64,000 nucleotides of DNA from Coprinellus micaceus. Lineage: Eukaryota; Basidiomycota; Agaricomycetes; Agaricales; Psathyrellaceae. The notes beneath the pieces were generated by a model. That model saw nothing but the letters and a program-made list of their open reading frames with translations, searched no databases and had not been told where the DNA came from. A program made the position numbers and the translations under genes. This document shows, piece after piece, positions 32,632 through 43,377 of this stretch (position 1 is its first letter; every line of letters starts with the position of its first letter). The stretch lies in NCBI GenBank assembly GCA_951394405.1, contig OX596337.1, positions 558,001 through 622,000 of the forward strand, given 5' to 3'.

Positions 32632-34443
32632 ATGGGAACTCACCTCCATTTTGCAGACCAGGAGGACCCAGAAATGTCGTCGGCGACCCATGATGCGTTG
32701 GACAACGCCGAGCTCCTCTGTTCAATCATTGGATCCGTCAAAGATTTATGCAGGAAGGACGCGGGATTGGAATCGGACATGGGTGAGCCGCTATCGAACG
32801 GCTCGTCTCCCAAATGGAAAGGTGGTTTCCGGGATATGGGTCTGGTTTCCCGCTCCTTTCACCATGCAAGCACTGGGATGATTTGGGAACGCATGCACTC
32901 CCTGGAACCATTCTTATCTCTGCTAGGGCCCTCCAACGCAGACAACGAATCGTTGGTAAGCGTCAAGCCACATCTGTTGTTCCCTGCGTGACGGCGACAT
33001 TTTCGGAAGGCATACAATGCTGGAATCTCGACTCTCGCTTGGGAGTGATTCAGCTTCTAGTCCTCAAAGATGAAAAGTTTGGCCCTCACAACCCCTACGT
33101 CGTCCGACCCTTCAAGCTCCTGGGGCTATTTCATAATGGCTTCCAACGGACGGCCGAATCTGATGTTCCCTGCCCTACGAAGCCTCTATCTCCAGTCGAC
33201 AGACAGTCTCTCCATGATGATAGCGTTTTCGGTACGCTCGTACGTCCAGCTCGTCGATGTGGATCTCGGGCTCAACCGCATGGGGCTCCCGGAGTCTAAG
33301 GAACCCATCACAGCGCTTTGCGCCGCCCCGGGGGAGCAACCATCCTCACTCTCCGTCCTTCGTGTGCACCAGCCATCCGGCGTGCAATGCATCCGAAACA
33401 TATCCCGACTACGATCGATGAGATCCCTCCACGTCGTTCTCTCAGCTGAGGAGGTATCCGCGATTGGACCCAATTTTTGGACCCATCGCGAGGTGATCTT
33501 CGAAGAGTCGCCCAGCGAAGACCAAGTAAACCCCGACTACGTTGAGGCCTGTAAACAAAATATTGAAACCATCAGAGCTACAGAAGGCGACCCAAGGCGA
33601 ATTCTCGTCCACGGAGGCAGCGGCTTCCAGTCGAAGTTAGCCAGTGCTTACGGGAATTCGCCCTCGCAGTCTTCGTCCGTCCACACCGTTATCTTGGAAC
33701 TCCTTCGAAACGGTGGTCCTCATGAAGACATTCTGGTCCCTGCCACTATCGCAATCTACCTTACTCGCAACCGTCGTCTCGAAGGGCTCACTGTAAAATG
33801 CGTCACGGGCATGCATGCTCCCCCAGACGCCCTCGAGCGCGCACGAACCAGCGTGCCCTTTAACGACACGCAAGTCCTCCTCACGCGGTTAGCAAGCGCC
33901 AGCGATCTGCGGGACCTTACTATCAGCGGGATAGCTTTCAAGGGTGGCGATATCATTTCGCAAGTGCTTGTAACGACACAAAGCCTCCCGAAGCTTGCCT
34001 TCTTCTCTTTTCTGCCCTACCAACTATCGGCTCGGCCGGCGGACAGGATCGTGCCTCCCGCCCCAGCAGTTCTGGCAGATATACCGAGGTACAATCCACG
34101 ATTACGTACCTTCGCCACTTGCATAGATCTATCGGCGGCTGCGATATCCTCGATGGACATTCCTCCACAACACACCCCCGGAAATCGGCTCGTACTTGAA
34201 GACTTGACTTTAATCCCGGGCATGTCACTCTTCTTCCCGGCCTATTCAACCCAGGAACACCTCAAATTGGCCATGTATCTGTACCGCCTTTTTCCAAACC
34301 TCAAGAAACTGTCGAGGATGGTGGTCAACGAGGAAGTTACCGCATTCTGGTCGCCTATCGAGCTTATGATAGAATACTTTCGGCAGGTTCGGAGGCTGCC
34401 AGAGGAAAAGGGGACGAGTCCTGCCTCAGGCTCCTCGACGTAG
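32632..34443 (+). CDS. F-box/LRR-like protein, gene model uncertain in the middle
   Basis: Exon 1, 32632-32955, starts MGTHLHFADQED and has the F-box-like segment ALDNAELLCSIIGSVKDL, then KWKGGFRDMGLVSRSFHHASTGMIWERMHSLEPF. A donor GTAAGC follows at 32956. The main exon is open from about 33058 to 34443: KMKSLALTTP..SW.YFIMASNGRPNLMFPALRSL and then leucine-rich repeats. Between them, the FSEGIQCWN motif (near 33000) that normally opens the second exon is present but lies in a different frame from the rest, with a TAG at 33055-33057. Either a longer intron (about 100 bases) removes it, or one or two bases were lost or gained and the gene is damaged. Likely SCF adaptor. Closest relative is the next gene at 34888. 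Confidence 0.6.
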
Positions 34444-34887
34444 GTATGCCCTCTATGCACTACCTTCGCCTACCGTCAGAAGTCGCAACGGAATTTCAAC
34501 TTGTTGCGTAAGATTCTTCCGCACGATAGAACGGGAGCATCGCACATATCACCATCTGCGTTCACTATTCTAATCCGAAACAGAGCGTCGCGATGTTATA
34601 GGACTCTGGGGCATTGGCACCCCTACTAAGGAGTACCCAGGATGACCGTTGAGTTCAAGATGCCAGCCCCTATCCCGGCCAGGTTCACACGGTTTAGGCC
34701 CGGCAGCAATCGTGTGCGAGTGGATCATCTCTCTCCCAACCTCCATGGTACAGAAAACAGGTGAATCGGCGTGGTAACCCTACAGTGACTGGGGGTCCCA
34801 AGGTACGTGTCTCACAATATGTATACGTTTCGTGTACCCAGTTAAACACTTACAATCTCTATAATCAACAGCCTTCAACTCAGCGAT
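34444..34887. other. Intergenic between two F-box genes
   Basis: About 440 bases between tandem paralogues. No coding remnant recognised; it should contain the promoter of the gene at 34888. Confidence 0.45.
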
Positions 34888-36141
34888 ATGTCGCCCGTTC
34901 ACCAAGTTCTGGGCACGGCAGAACTCCTCGATATCATTCTGATATGCTTGCGGGATCAGATCCATGAAGACACAAAGGCAGACCTTTCGACTCTGCATGA
35001 ACTCGTCGAGGTGGTTTCCAGTAGGCCATGGCCCATCTCCATGCTCCGCGTCCTGGAACAGGCGGATCTTCAGCTACTCTCCGCCTTATCCAAGCTAGGC
35101 CCTTTGCGACACGTTCATCTCCGTATCCTGGAGGAGGATGTTAGCGGCATCGGGCCTGAACTTTGGGCGCACCAGCAGGTCGTCATTCAAGAGCCCAAAC
35201 TGGGTTTTGGCAGGGACTTGGGCCCATACTTAGATGCACGTAAACAGTGCATTCAGAGGATTTTCCCTCCCCAGGGCCACCTGCGCCAACTTCAGATACA
35301 CGGAAGGAACGGGCTAATTTCGAGGCTCGCCGATTCCCAACAGTCCCCACCCTCCGCATCATTCCAATGCGTTGACCTGCGTGTCCCCTGCGGTTTTGTG
35401 GATCAACAGGACCTTTTGACCCCAGCTACAATGGCGAAAATACTTCGGGCAAACCCGAATGTCGTTCGGCTGACGATTGAAGGCCCAAATCCGCAAGCGA
35501 GGGAACATGGGTCAGCCTTTCGGCAGGTACAACCAGACTCGGCATTTCACACCACTCAGCCCTTCCTAACGGCGCTCGCATCGTGTTCCAAGCTCACTCA
35601 CTTATCGGTCACTCAAGTGATGTTCAGCGGTGGTGATACCCTATTGAACATCCTCCGCGTCGTAACGTCACTCCCGGAGCTGCGCTTTGCCCTCATCCAC
35701 CCCCTCCCAATCTCCACAGACGAGGGGAATCACATGCGGCCTGCGCCATACACCGTACTGGAGGTGATTGCAAGGACGAACGTTCACCTCCGCCACTTAT
35801 CGACCATGGTGGATTTGCACTCGGTGCAGGACATACCAGACCTGCCTCCCGATCGCGTCTATGACAACAGCATGAGGGTACTGTTGCTAATTCCCTGCGT
35901 CGTCAGAGGATTTCCGAATCCATCCATCTCAAATCAGCTGAAAGTTGCCCAGTATCTGGATCGCATATTTCCTAGCACCGACGTTTCGCCTGGGCTAACT
36001 GGGTTCTGGGAACCGATTGTCCAGATCATTAGGGCTCTTCGAGGAGTTCGCTCGTCAACGGTGCATCACCGGGCGGTGGAGGCGCGCCAAAAGTGCAGGA
36101 GGGATGTTGGCACGCAGACATATGTTAGTATCACCACATAG
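34888..36141 (+). CDS. F-box/LRR-like protein with large internal deletion
   Basis: A single open frame of 417 residues. It starts MSPVHQVLGTAELLDIILICLRDQ, a clear F-box-like opening, but passes within about 15 residues to HELVEVVSSRPWPISMLRVLE. That text corresponds to the region around ALCAAPGEQPSSLSVLRV of the neighbour at 32632, some 190 residues further on. The rest of the F-box, the conserved intron and the first repeats are therefore missing without loss of frame. Downstream the two proteins align throughout (GPLRHVHLRILEEDVSGIGPELWAHQQVVI against RSMRSLHVVLSAEEVSAIGPNFWTHREVIF). It may be a functional short form or an early stage of decay; Skp1 binding looks doubtful. Confidence 0.65.
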   Translation: MSPVHQVLGTAELLDIILICLRDQIHEDTKADLSTLHELVEVVSSRPWPISMLRVLEQADLQLLSALSKLGPLRHVHLRILEEDVSGIGPELWAHQQVVIQEPKLGFGRDLGPYLDARKQCIQRIFPPQGHLRQLQIHGRNGLISRLADSQQSPPSASFQCVDLRVPCGFVDQQDLLTPATMAKILRANPNVVRLTIEGPNPQAREHGSAFRQVQPDSAFHTTQPFLTALASCSKLTHLSVTQVMFSGGDTLLNILRVVTSLPELRFALIHPLPISTDEGNHMRPAPYTVLEVIARTNVHLRHLSTMVDLHSVQDIPDLPPDRVYDNSMRVLLLIPCVVRGFPNPSISNQLKVAQYLDRIFPSTDVSPGLTGFWEPIVQIIRALRGVRSSTVHHRAVEARQKCRRDVGTQTYVSITT

Positions 36142-37261
36142 GATACTTCTTTCAATCGTGCACATGGATCCATCCTGTACCCTCTCACCTCTTCCTTGGC
36201 GCTCGGAATTTGGCGCCCATCAATCATTGGCACATTATTACATAAGTATCACGAGAATGTGACCCGTGCTTCGCACGGCCCCTCCTTCGTTTTCGACTGT
36301 CTACAATGTGCGAGATCTTCGGTACACCCAGCAAAGCTTGCCCTGCCCCATGTCTTGTCTTGACAACGAAGCGAGCTTCCCTACATAAAACACATGATTT
36401 TCCCTGTCATTCCGTGTGTGCCCCTATCGAGGCACGACTAAATCTGTGGATGGGTTGGCCCGGTGGAAGCAGAGACACACCACTATTTGGCCAGGGACTC
36501 TGAGGGTATCCAAACCGAGTCACAGTATTGGGAAATGGGAGGGGCATTGCAGAGTGTACCGGGCGCTGTGAACGAAATAGACTCCTGACGAAAGTGTCGA
36601 GACTCAAGTGCAATCTCTCCAACCATATATGCATCCTGAATGGATAGTGCTCTACCTCGGCCAGTGTGGTAACCCAACCGGAGGAGGACTCTATTTCAAC
36701 ATGGGATGGTGCCCAACAAAAAGAGCGACTACACTGGGCTAATATGAAGTAAGGGTGTGCTTACCTGAACGGAGAATTCTATGCCGTACTGCTGAGGATA
36801 TATGCATGTGCCCTTGCAACGCTCCGGCATCTCATATTTGCAGATACTCCGAATAGCCGAATGAGTTTGAGCTCAATTACAGGGCTATGTATGAAGCTTT
36901 CGGGAGAAAGCGATTGGAGACAACGCGGGCGTGATATTGCCTGGCGAACCCTAATCCATGACCCACCCCAGCCAAGGCACAGCGACCTCAATGTAATCAA
37001 ACACTACAGGGGTCGAGAGGTGTTCAGAAGCAAAAATCCCGATGTTCTTGATTGGTATTAGTAACGATATTCGACCATCCGCAACCATCGAAATACAGAA
37101 GTACGGGAGACCGTACACAGCACATGAGGAACCAATCAGCAACGCCAGACAACTTTCAAAGTTAGCTGGGGGGGTGTCACTTTAGAGGTGGATGTATCGC
37201 TCAAGTGGCTCCGCGTGTTCCCTTTCATCCACCAAGTGGCCAAAAAGAAACGGTGAATCCG
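36142..37261. other. Intergenic, no gene seen
   Basis: About 1.1 kb between two plus-strand F-box genes. Several frames of 60-80 codons exist on both strands, none family-like. No RNA gene or repeat was recognised. Confidence 0.5.
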
Positions 37262-39094
37262 ATGTGTAGTGACACGAATCAATCCAAGAGGGGGGCAGCA
37301 CGTAAGTGGCAGATACACTTTGTCGTTGCTCAACCGTGTCGTCTTACCAAGCCATCTCCTCCTTTACCCTTGTCGACGCGGTCCGACTGACAGCACCAGC
37401 ATCGGCCATCCACCGAGTGCTGGACACACGAGAACTGCTGTCATCGATTCTGTCTTTCTTACAAGCCCAAGTCATTCAAGACGCGTCCAGGAATCAACCA
37501 GCCGGCGCCCTTGTAAAATGGAAATATAACTTTGCATCCCTTGCTCGAGTCAATCGAGCCTTCTCCGAGTTTTGTTTGGACGCGGTCTGGAGAGAGGTGG
37601 ATTCAATTGGGCCCTTATTTTCCCTTCTTAGGGACTCCGGAAAACAGGAGCAGGTACGAGCATTTCCCCTTCTATCGTCTCGCAAGCTAACACGTTTGTA
37701 AACAGCCATACTACCCTCCCGGCGTCTCCGACGAGAAGTGGGACCGCTTTATTTTCTACGCCTTGCGAGCGAGAACATTGAGTACTTGCGGAAGTGGAGC
37801 ATTGGCAGTCGAACCATCTTGGCTTCTATACCTTGCCTTGTCACGCGTCAGACCAGACCCCTTCTTCCCATTCCTCCAAGAACTCTCGCTAACGTCGGGA
37901 GATCAAGTCTCGCTCTTCGTCGCCCTCTCTACTTGCACAGTCCTTAAAACGCTCCGGATCAACATCAGCGAATTGCAAGATCCAGCGACTGAAGCAGGGG
38001 TCGTCGAACTGACCGCCAACCTTCGCCGAAGTTCGGCTGGCCTCACATCCTTAAACATCATGCACCCGGTCAACCAACAAATAATAGCCAATATTTCCAA
38101 GATTGACTCCGTTCTCAAGCTATGGGTCGCCGTTCCTAACGGCCTGAGTACCCAACTCCAACCTCTCACCAACACCAACGTACAACTCCTCTATCTTCAC
38201 TTGATGTCGATCCGTGGTCAATCGCCCAATCGGCGACCAACTCCCCAGGACCTCAACCGCCTGTCTCTTCGCAGTACAAACCCGAAACTACGCGCGTTCG
38301 AAATTTCGGGCGACTTCAATACTCAATACGACGTCTGTTCCGTTGTCTGTCCTCGCCAGCTCACAACGCTGTTTCTCAAAATTTTCTGCTGGGGTGACTA
38401 TCAACAAAGAAGATCCGTTTCTTTCGTCGCCGCTGTCCATACCCGCCGTAACCCTAGTCTCTGGGCCCTCCATATTTCGATGTTGTCCCAAACCGGATGG
38501 ACACCCATATACCAGGACGAGCCGGTCACTGTGGACTGGGACAGACCATTCTTGTCTAACCTCTCAACCCTTCACCGCCTTTCGGAACTCGTTGTGGTTG
38601 GTGTGTCGTTCAATTCGACGACCATCACAGAGGACCTTTTGGAAGCAATCAAGAACCTGCCACATCTGACCAAGCTACAATTCCTGCCTCGCGAAGACCG
38701 TACATTCTTCATCTATCCCACCCTCCCCATACTACGGGCCGTTGGAGAGCGCCATCCATACCTGCAAGAGCTCGCCATATTTATGGATTGCAATACCTTG
38801 CCGAATCCCAACGACCAAAGCCTCCGCCTCCCTTCGTCGCATGGATTGCGATCCATCGCTCTTCATTTCCGATCCTCCATACAGACCCGGTACACGTTCG
38901 ACCATTCTCTCTCGGTATCGCGGTTCCTCGACCGATTGTTTCCACGACTCGAATCCGCCACGCGCGGCTTAACAAGTGGTCTGACAGCAGACGCATCCTT
39001 TCAAATCTCACAAGTCTATTGGGCCAGCGTCGAGCGGATGATACACTCTCACCAAGCTGTTCGCGCTGACACCATTCGAGATTTGCAGAACTGA
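37262..39094 (+). CDS. F-box/LRR-like protein
   Basis: Three exons: 37262-37301, 37394-37653 and 37706-39094, all in frame, 562 residues. Exon 1 (MCSDTNQSKRGAA) was chosen because its GTAAGT donor joins in frame to the acceptor before PASAIHRVLDTRELLSSILSFL, the F-box-like segment; the frame upstream of that acceptor has no ATG. Then follow VKWKYNFASLARVNRAFSEFCLDAVWREVDSIGPLF and, in exon 3, PPGVSDEKWDRFIFYALRARTL, the family signature at the conserved intron. The rest is leucine-rich. Layout matches the genes at 3540 and 5638, so it belongs to the same subfamily. Presumed SCF substrate receptor; target unknown. Confidence 0.77.
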
Positions 39095-39748
39095 TTCGAT
39101 TCTTCGAATGAATCATTCGATCCCCTTATTTTATGACACGCACCCCTACCGTAATAACCTCACAATACAAGGATCCCCGAACCCCCAGCACCCTGTAGCG
39201 AAGCAAGCCAGTGTAGCTATTGCCTCCCCGTCAAATGGCACATTCCGGTGTGCGCACTGCTCCCCCAAGGGCTTGAAGTATCGCAGCTTTGCTTCCAGCC
39301 AACATCAGGTCCACATCATCCGCCCGCTTTGGAGAGTGTTTTCAATAGAACCGTAGGTAACACGGTTTTTCAGAGGACGAAACCCTCCACAGTCACTTAC
39401 AACAAGAGAAAAAGTGATCGAAGATTGGGGAACGGGAGTCGGCAACAGGACAAATCAGTACACAGATAGGGGCGCAGTTTGAGGGAAAGGTCGACCGAAG
39501 TGTGAGGAAGGAGAAAAGGGAATTATTACCTGTTAGAGGCACATATCCGATGGGCTCTTTCGGTTGGGTATGGTTTCCTCTAGACAGAGCAAAGGTAGAC
39601 AGCCAGGGGAAGAATCGCGCACAAAGAATTTATCGCGTTGAAGTTTAAGGTCTGGCGCCCCAGGTGGACTCGATAACTGTCGATGGGCACTCGTCAAAGT
39701 CATGATATTTTCTCAATTAAAGTGCGACATACCCAAGGTCCACCATGA
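39095..39748. other. Intergenic between convergent genes
   Basis: About 650 bases between the 3' ends of the F-box gene and TSR2. Nothing recognised. Confidence 0.5.
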
Positions 39749-40333
39749 TCACCGTCTGCCCTTACTCTTTTTAACCATAGTAAAGCCTTCCTCGTCTACT
39801 TCAGGTTCCTCCCTTCTCCGCGGTTCCGATGCAGGTTGCACCAACTGAGGAACGTCCTCATCCATCTCAGTATCCTCGCCGCTCTCCCCATCGTCATCTT
39901 CCCAATCTTCATCGTCACTCACTTCCTTCTGCACGCTCACCTCCACCTGCTTTCCCCTCGCTTTTTCCGCCAACTCCTCGAACTTCTGCACCAGATCCGT
40001 CTTGCCCTGCTTGACGTCGTCGTAAATATTCACGATGTCCTTCGCCACGCTCTCCGCACTCCCATCTTCAACTCCGACTTCGAACTCCTCTTCCATAATT
40101 TGCAGGAGAATGTCTTCGATGTACTCATCATCGGGTAGCTCGGCTTGGTCAAAGGCGTCTACGATCTCGGAGGCAAGGAGCGCCTTCTTGTCACCTCCCC
40201 CAGATGAACCCCATGATTCCTGGAGAGCGACTCGTAGCACTGGCCAGATCGACAGTCGAGCAATGACCCCACGGGCGAAAATGACTGAGGAATTGGGTAC
40301 AGGGGTGCCAGAGGAGGAGGCCTGGCTGGACAT
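39749..40333 (-). CDS. TSR2: Pre-rRNA-processing protein TSR2
   Basis: A single exon of 194 residues, the usual size for the family. It has the N-terminal FARGVIARLSIWPVLRVALQESWGS block (WGG domain), the I-L-L-Q-I-M-E-E-E-F segment, the DIVNIYDDVKQGKTDLVQKFEEL helix, a long acidic stretch (SDDEDWEDDDGESGEDTEMDED) and the terminal EEGFTMVKKSKGRR. Family knowledge: TSR2 binds the ribosomal protein Rps26 (eS26) and delivers it during 40S subunit maturation; it is needed for 20S pre-rRNA processing. The start ATG is confirmed by the immediate match to family N-termini. No anomaly. A tRNA-Gly gene begins about 100 bases upstream on the opposite strand. Confidence 0.92.
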   Translation of the reverse strand: MSSQASSSGTPVPNSSVIFARGVIARLSIWPVLRVALQESWGSSGGGDKKALLASEIVDAFDQAELPDDEYIEDILLQIMEEEFEVGVEDGSAESVAKDIVNIYDDVKQGKTDLVQKFEELAEKARGKQVEVSVQKEVSDDEDWEDDDGESGEDTEMDEDVPQLVQPASEPRRREEPEVDEEGFTMVKKSKGRR

Positions 40334-40436
40334 GGTGGTGGTAGAGGAGAAAGATAAGATTTTGGCGGCTCCAGATCAGGGCGCTAAAATTACTGGCAAC
40401 GCACGTGGCAACACACGACCGCAACTCACGCTCCAG

Positions 40437-40507
40437 GCATTAATGGGGTAGTGGTAACCTGGATCGTTGCCATCGATCCGCCGGGGGTTCGATTCCCTCT
40501 TAATGCA
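40437..40507 (+). tRNA. tRNA-Gly (anticodon GCC)
   Basis: Seven-pair acceptor stem GCATTAA/TTAATGC and D-arm GGGGTAGTGGTAAC. The anticodon stem GATCG/CGATC closes loop TTGCCAT, which exposes GCC. The T-arm contains GGTTCGATTCC. No intron. Acts in translation of GGC/GGT codons. Transcription is by RNA polymerase III from internal boxes (TAGTGGTAACC and GGTTCGATTCC). Confidence 0.93.
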
Positions 40508-41172
40508 TAGTTTTGGTTCTTTGGACCAACTCCTCAACATTTTTGGGCTAAACCAGGGAAACTACCCAGCTCCTGAGTAGTTCTAGTGAGCAGGTAGTGC
40601 TCCCAGTTTGTTTCAGTCATGTTCGGCCTCCATCCACCAGGCCAACGTAATCAGCAGTGTAGGCGCTTGTGGGCGCCGGCGCTTGGTCGAATTACCACTA
40701 CATTGTCTACCCACACCCGCATAGGCCCCAGCGGCCTACGACCAGGAGCCAAGCCACCGCTCGAGCACAAATTTACTGGGCATGAACGTCATCTTGATTC
40801 ATTCTCCCACTCCGGTGCTCCAGGACTCTCGGCCATGGCTCAGTTCCGTCACCACCGACCAGCGCAGTTTGGGGTTGCCTCGTGTTGGCCTGGAGTATGA
40901 GTAACTCTGGGTGGCAGTGGATCTGGCTTGCCATTGTTCCCTTTGCTCTCTGACAACGCGACCTGTTCCATACCCCACAACGCCGAGCGCTTAGGCCTTG
41001 GACTGCTGTTTAATCTGCTTCGAATAGCCCTCCTGGGAGGCGTACCATTGCACATTGTCGAAGGGCTTGCGAACCACCCCGGCGCTTTTTTTCGCCTCAT
41101 CTTCGACGAACCCCTACCACCCGGGTGGGCGTGACTACGAGCGCTTCAACGGCTGCTCAACCCACGTTTTCT
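40508..41172. other. Intergenic, no gene seen
   Basis: About 665 bases upstream of the F-box gene at 41173. A frame continues upstream of that gene to 41055, but it is not supported by family resemblance. Confidence 0.45.
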
Positions 41173-42926
41173 ATGCACGTTCGGAAGCTTGGGACTGCCC
41201 CCACGACGATGGACGAATGGGCCGACGAAAAGGCGGTGAGCACGTTCTCCTCTGCAGTGCGACATCTTCTAACACTTGCCTACAGCCCCCCAACGCCAAG
41301 GCATTTGATAACCCAAAACCTCAGCACTGCATCGACAACCTCCCTCCAGAGATCTTGGGCCACATTTTCGCGTGCCTCCAAACACATACCAACGCACGAT
41401 GGAGTTCGACGGGTCCCGCATCCAACAATCCTAGCGAACTCCTTCGTGTAACTCAAGTTTGCCAGTATTGGCGGCAGGTCGCTCTCTGTACACCCTACCT
41501 ATGGACGCACATTCAGGTTCGGGGCCCCAAAGACCCCCTTGCGATCGCCTCTTTCTTTCGGTCAGGAGACCTTCCACTACACGTTGACTTTGTTTACGAA
41601 GACGAGGGGACCGAGTGTCCCGATGAACCGTCGAGAAACCCAGGGACATTCAAGCTGTTACGGGCGAATCTACAACGGGTCGAGAGTCTCTCCTTACATA
41701 CGGACTCCCTAGATTGGGCGGAACTTGAGCTGGGGTCGGCCAAGGCACTGAGGGCTCTCCATGTCTCCACCTCCGATCCATGCCAAAACCTCCCCATCAA
41801 CCTTTTCAGCGACTCCTTCCCACTAATTGAAGAGCTCGTACTCTCCAACTATTCCCCACTTCCCCCCTGCAATTCCTTACAACTCTACAACCTCCGAAAG
41901 CTATCTCTCCACAACTCCAAGAATCACTCGGGCGAGAACCTTCATTTCTGCGAGTACCTACCCCTCATCTCCGCTTCACCCCAGCTGGAGTACCTTCTGA
42001 TTTCTCGAGCCGGATCCTCGTCTCCACTGGAACCAAGTTCCGGTGACCTAGGTTTCCTGGGTGGTACCCCAACCCCGCTTCCCCACCTCCGGTCACTCAC
42101 TTTGCGAAGCACAACCCCAAAGATAGACGACATCTTCCACTTCCTGTCCTGTATCCAGATCCCTAACACCGCTTCGCGCTACCTCTTCACGTCCAGCTGG
42201 TCCGAGTGGCCTGGGGAATCCCTCACGAGCTTCATAAACCAAGCCCGGTTTGTGGGCGATCCCACTCCCACTGATGACAAAGTTCCGCACCCCATCCATA
42301 AACTCGAGATCATCTCGAGCAAGAGTGTCGACAGCCAAAAGGCATTCGGGCTTGAAGACGGCACGGTTGCCTTCACGGCCAACCTCAGCTGGGCCGTCAG
42401 GAGCGCGTTACTCTCCAGTGGGATGCTGAGCGAGGTCGAGGAGCTAGTTTGCGTCGACCTCCCGGGATACTACTCCACCGCGGAGCTCCTACCGCTCTTT
42501 ACTGCCCTCCCCTCCCTCCGGGAACTCACGGTCTCGGAGAATGTGCCATGCTCTGCAATCATAGCCCGAGCTTGCGATGTCCTTCGACCACAACCCATAG
42601 GACTCGACAGGTGCGAACAGCGGTGTACGCTGCCCTGTCCTCTCCTGGAATCAATCTGCCTGGGATGTGACAACCCCTTGCCAGAGGATGGTAGATCAGA
42701 CACAGACTTGTCAACGCTCGCGCTGCTGGCGGAGGAACGAGCTCAGAGAGGATCGCCTCTCAGGCACGTCTTCATCGAGAACTGCGGAGAGCAGGCTGTG
42801 GTGCGCCTCCGCCAGCATGTTGAAAGCGTTGAAACCTCACAGGAATGTTCGACCCAGGGCGGACGGCTTCGCGAGAGCCGACTCATTCTGAAGGACGTCT
42901 TCGGGAGGACGCAGCCGCCAGTGTGA
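41173..42926 (+). CDS. F-box-like protein, second subfamily
   Basis: Two exons: 41173-41235 and 41286-42926, joined in frame (567 residues). The F-box-like domain is CIDNLPPEILGHIFACLQTH, then LLRVTQVCQYWRQVALCTPYLWTHIQV, the classic basidiomycete wording (LPPE.L..IF...VC..WR..AL.TP.LW). It is followed by SGDLPLHVDF and repeats typical of this family (LEELVLSNYS, LPHLRSLTLRS, NTASRYLFTSSW). The continuous frame without the intron starts at an upstream ATG (41055); the spliced model is preferred because of a good GTGAGC donor and CTACAG acceptor. It shares architecture and many phrases with the gene at 61030-62832 (SRYLFT, SS.D..KAF.LE, HQ..LERC). Substrate receptor role inferred from the F-box only. 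Confidence 0.77.
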
Positions 42927-43377
42927 GCGCCCACTCAGCCGTGCCCGCGATCAAGTAGATCTGGATGGTAGTTCCTATGCAGTGTTCAGCTCTCTTCAAT
43001 TAGACTGTACGAGTACTTACGGTTACGCTTTCAATATGATACTTCATGGGATGGGGACCGGAGCTAATATCGAGTTGGCAGACGAAAAAGACCGGGTATG
43101 TATGGATTATTAGAAGCCAAGCCAGGCGAGAACAGGTAAGTAAACGAGTGACGTGAAACGTTGAGGGATAATCGGGGAGGGGAGTGGGTGGGTACTAGAA
43201 ACATGTGGGTGTGGGTGTCAGCTCAAAAGGTAAGTAACTAGGGGGAGATAGAAGTCCGTATATGTATGACTATACTATCAAAGCTCGTCAAGAGATCGTT
43301 CGTAGCAGGTATTTTGTGTACACCTGCATTCATTCCAATGTCCAACTTTCAATCAACCTTCTCTCCACCGCACTCAA
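42927..43377. other. Intergenic between convergent genes
   Basis: About 450 bases with a GT-rich stretch near 43180-43220 (GGGTGGGT, TGTGGGTGTGGGTGT). No gene seen. Confidence 0.5.

Noticed and set aside
40619..40900. 93-codon frame after the tRNA-Gly
   Set aside because: No homology, no splice partner and composition like the flanking intergenic DNA.
41055..41172. Upstream start for the F-box gene at 41173
   Set aside because: The unspliced long frame from 41055 has no family match before the PPNAK segment, whereas ATG 41173 plus a GTGAGC..CTACAG intron joins it in frame.
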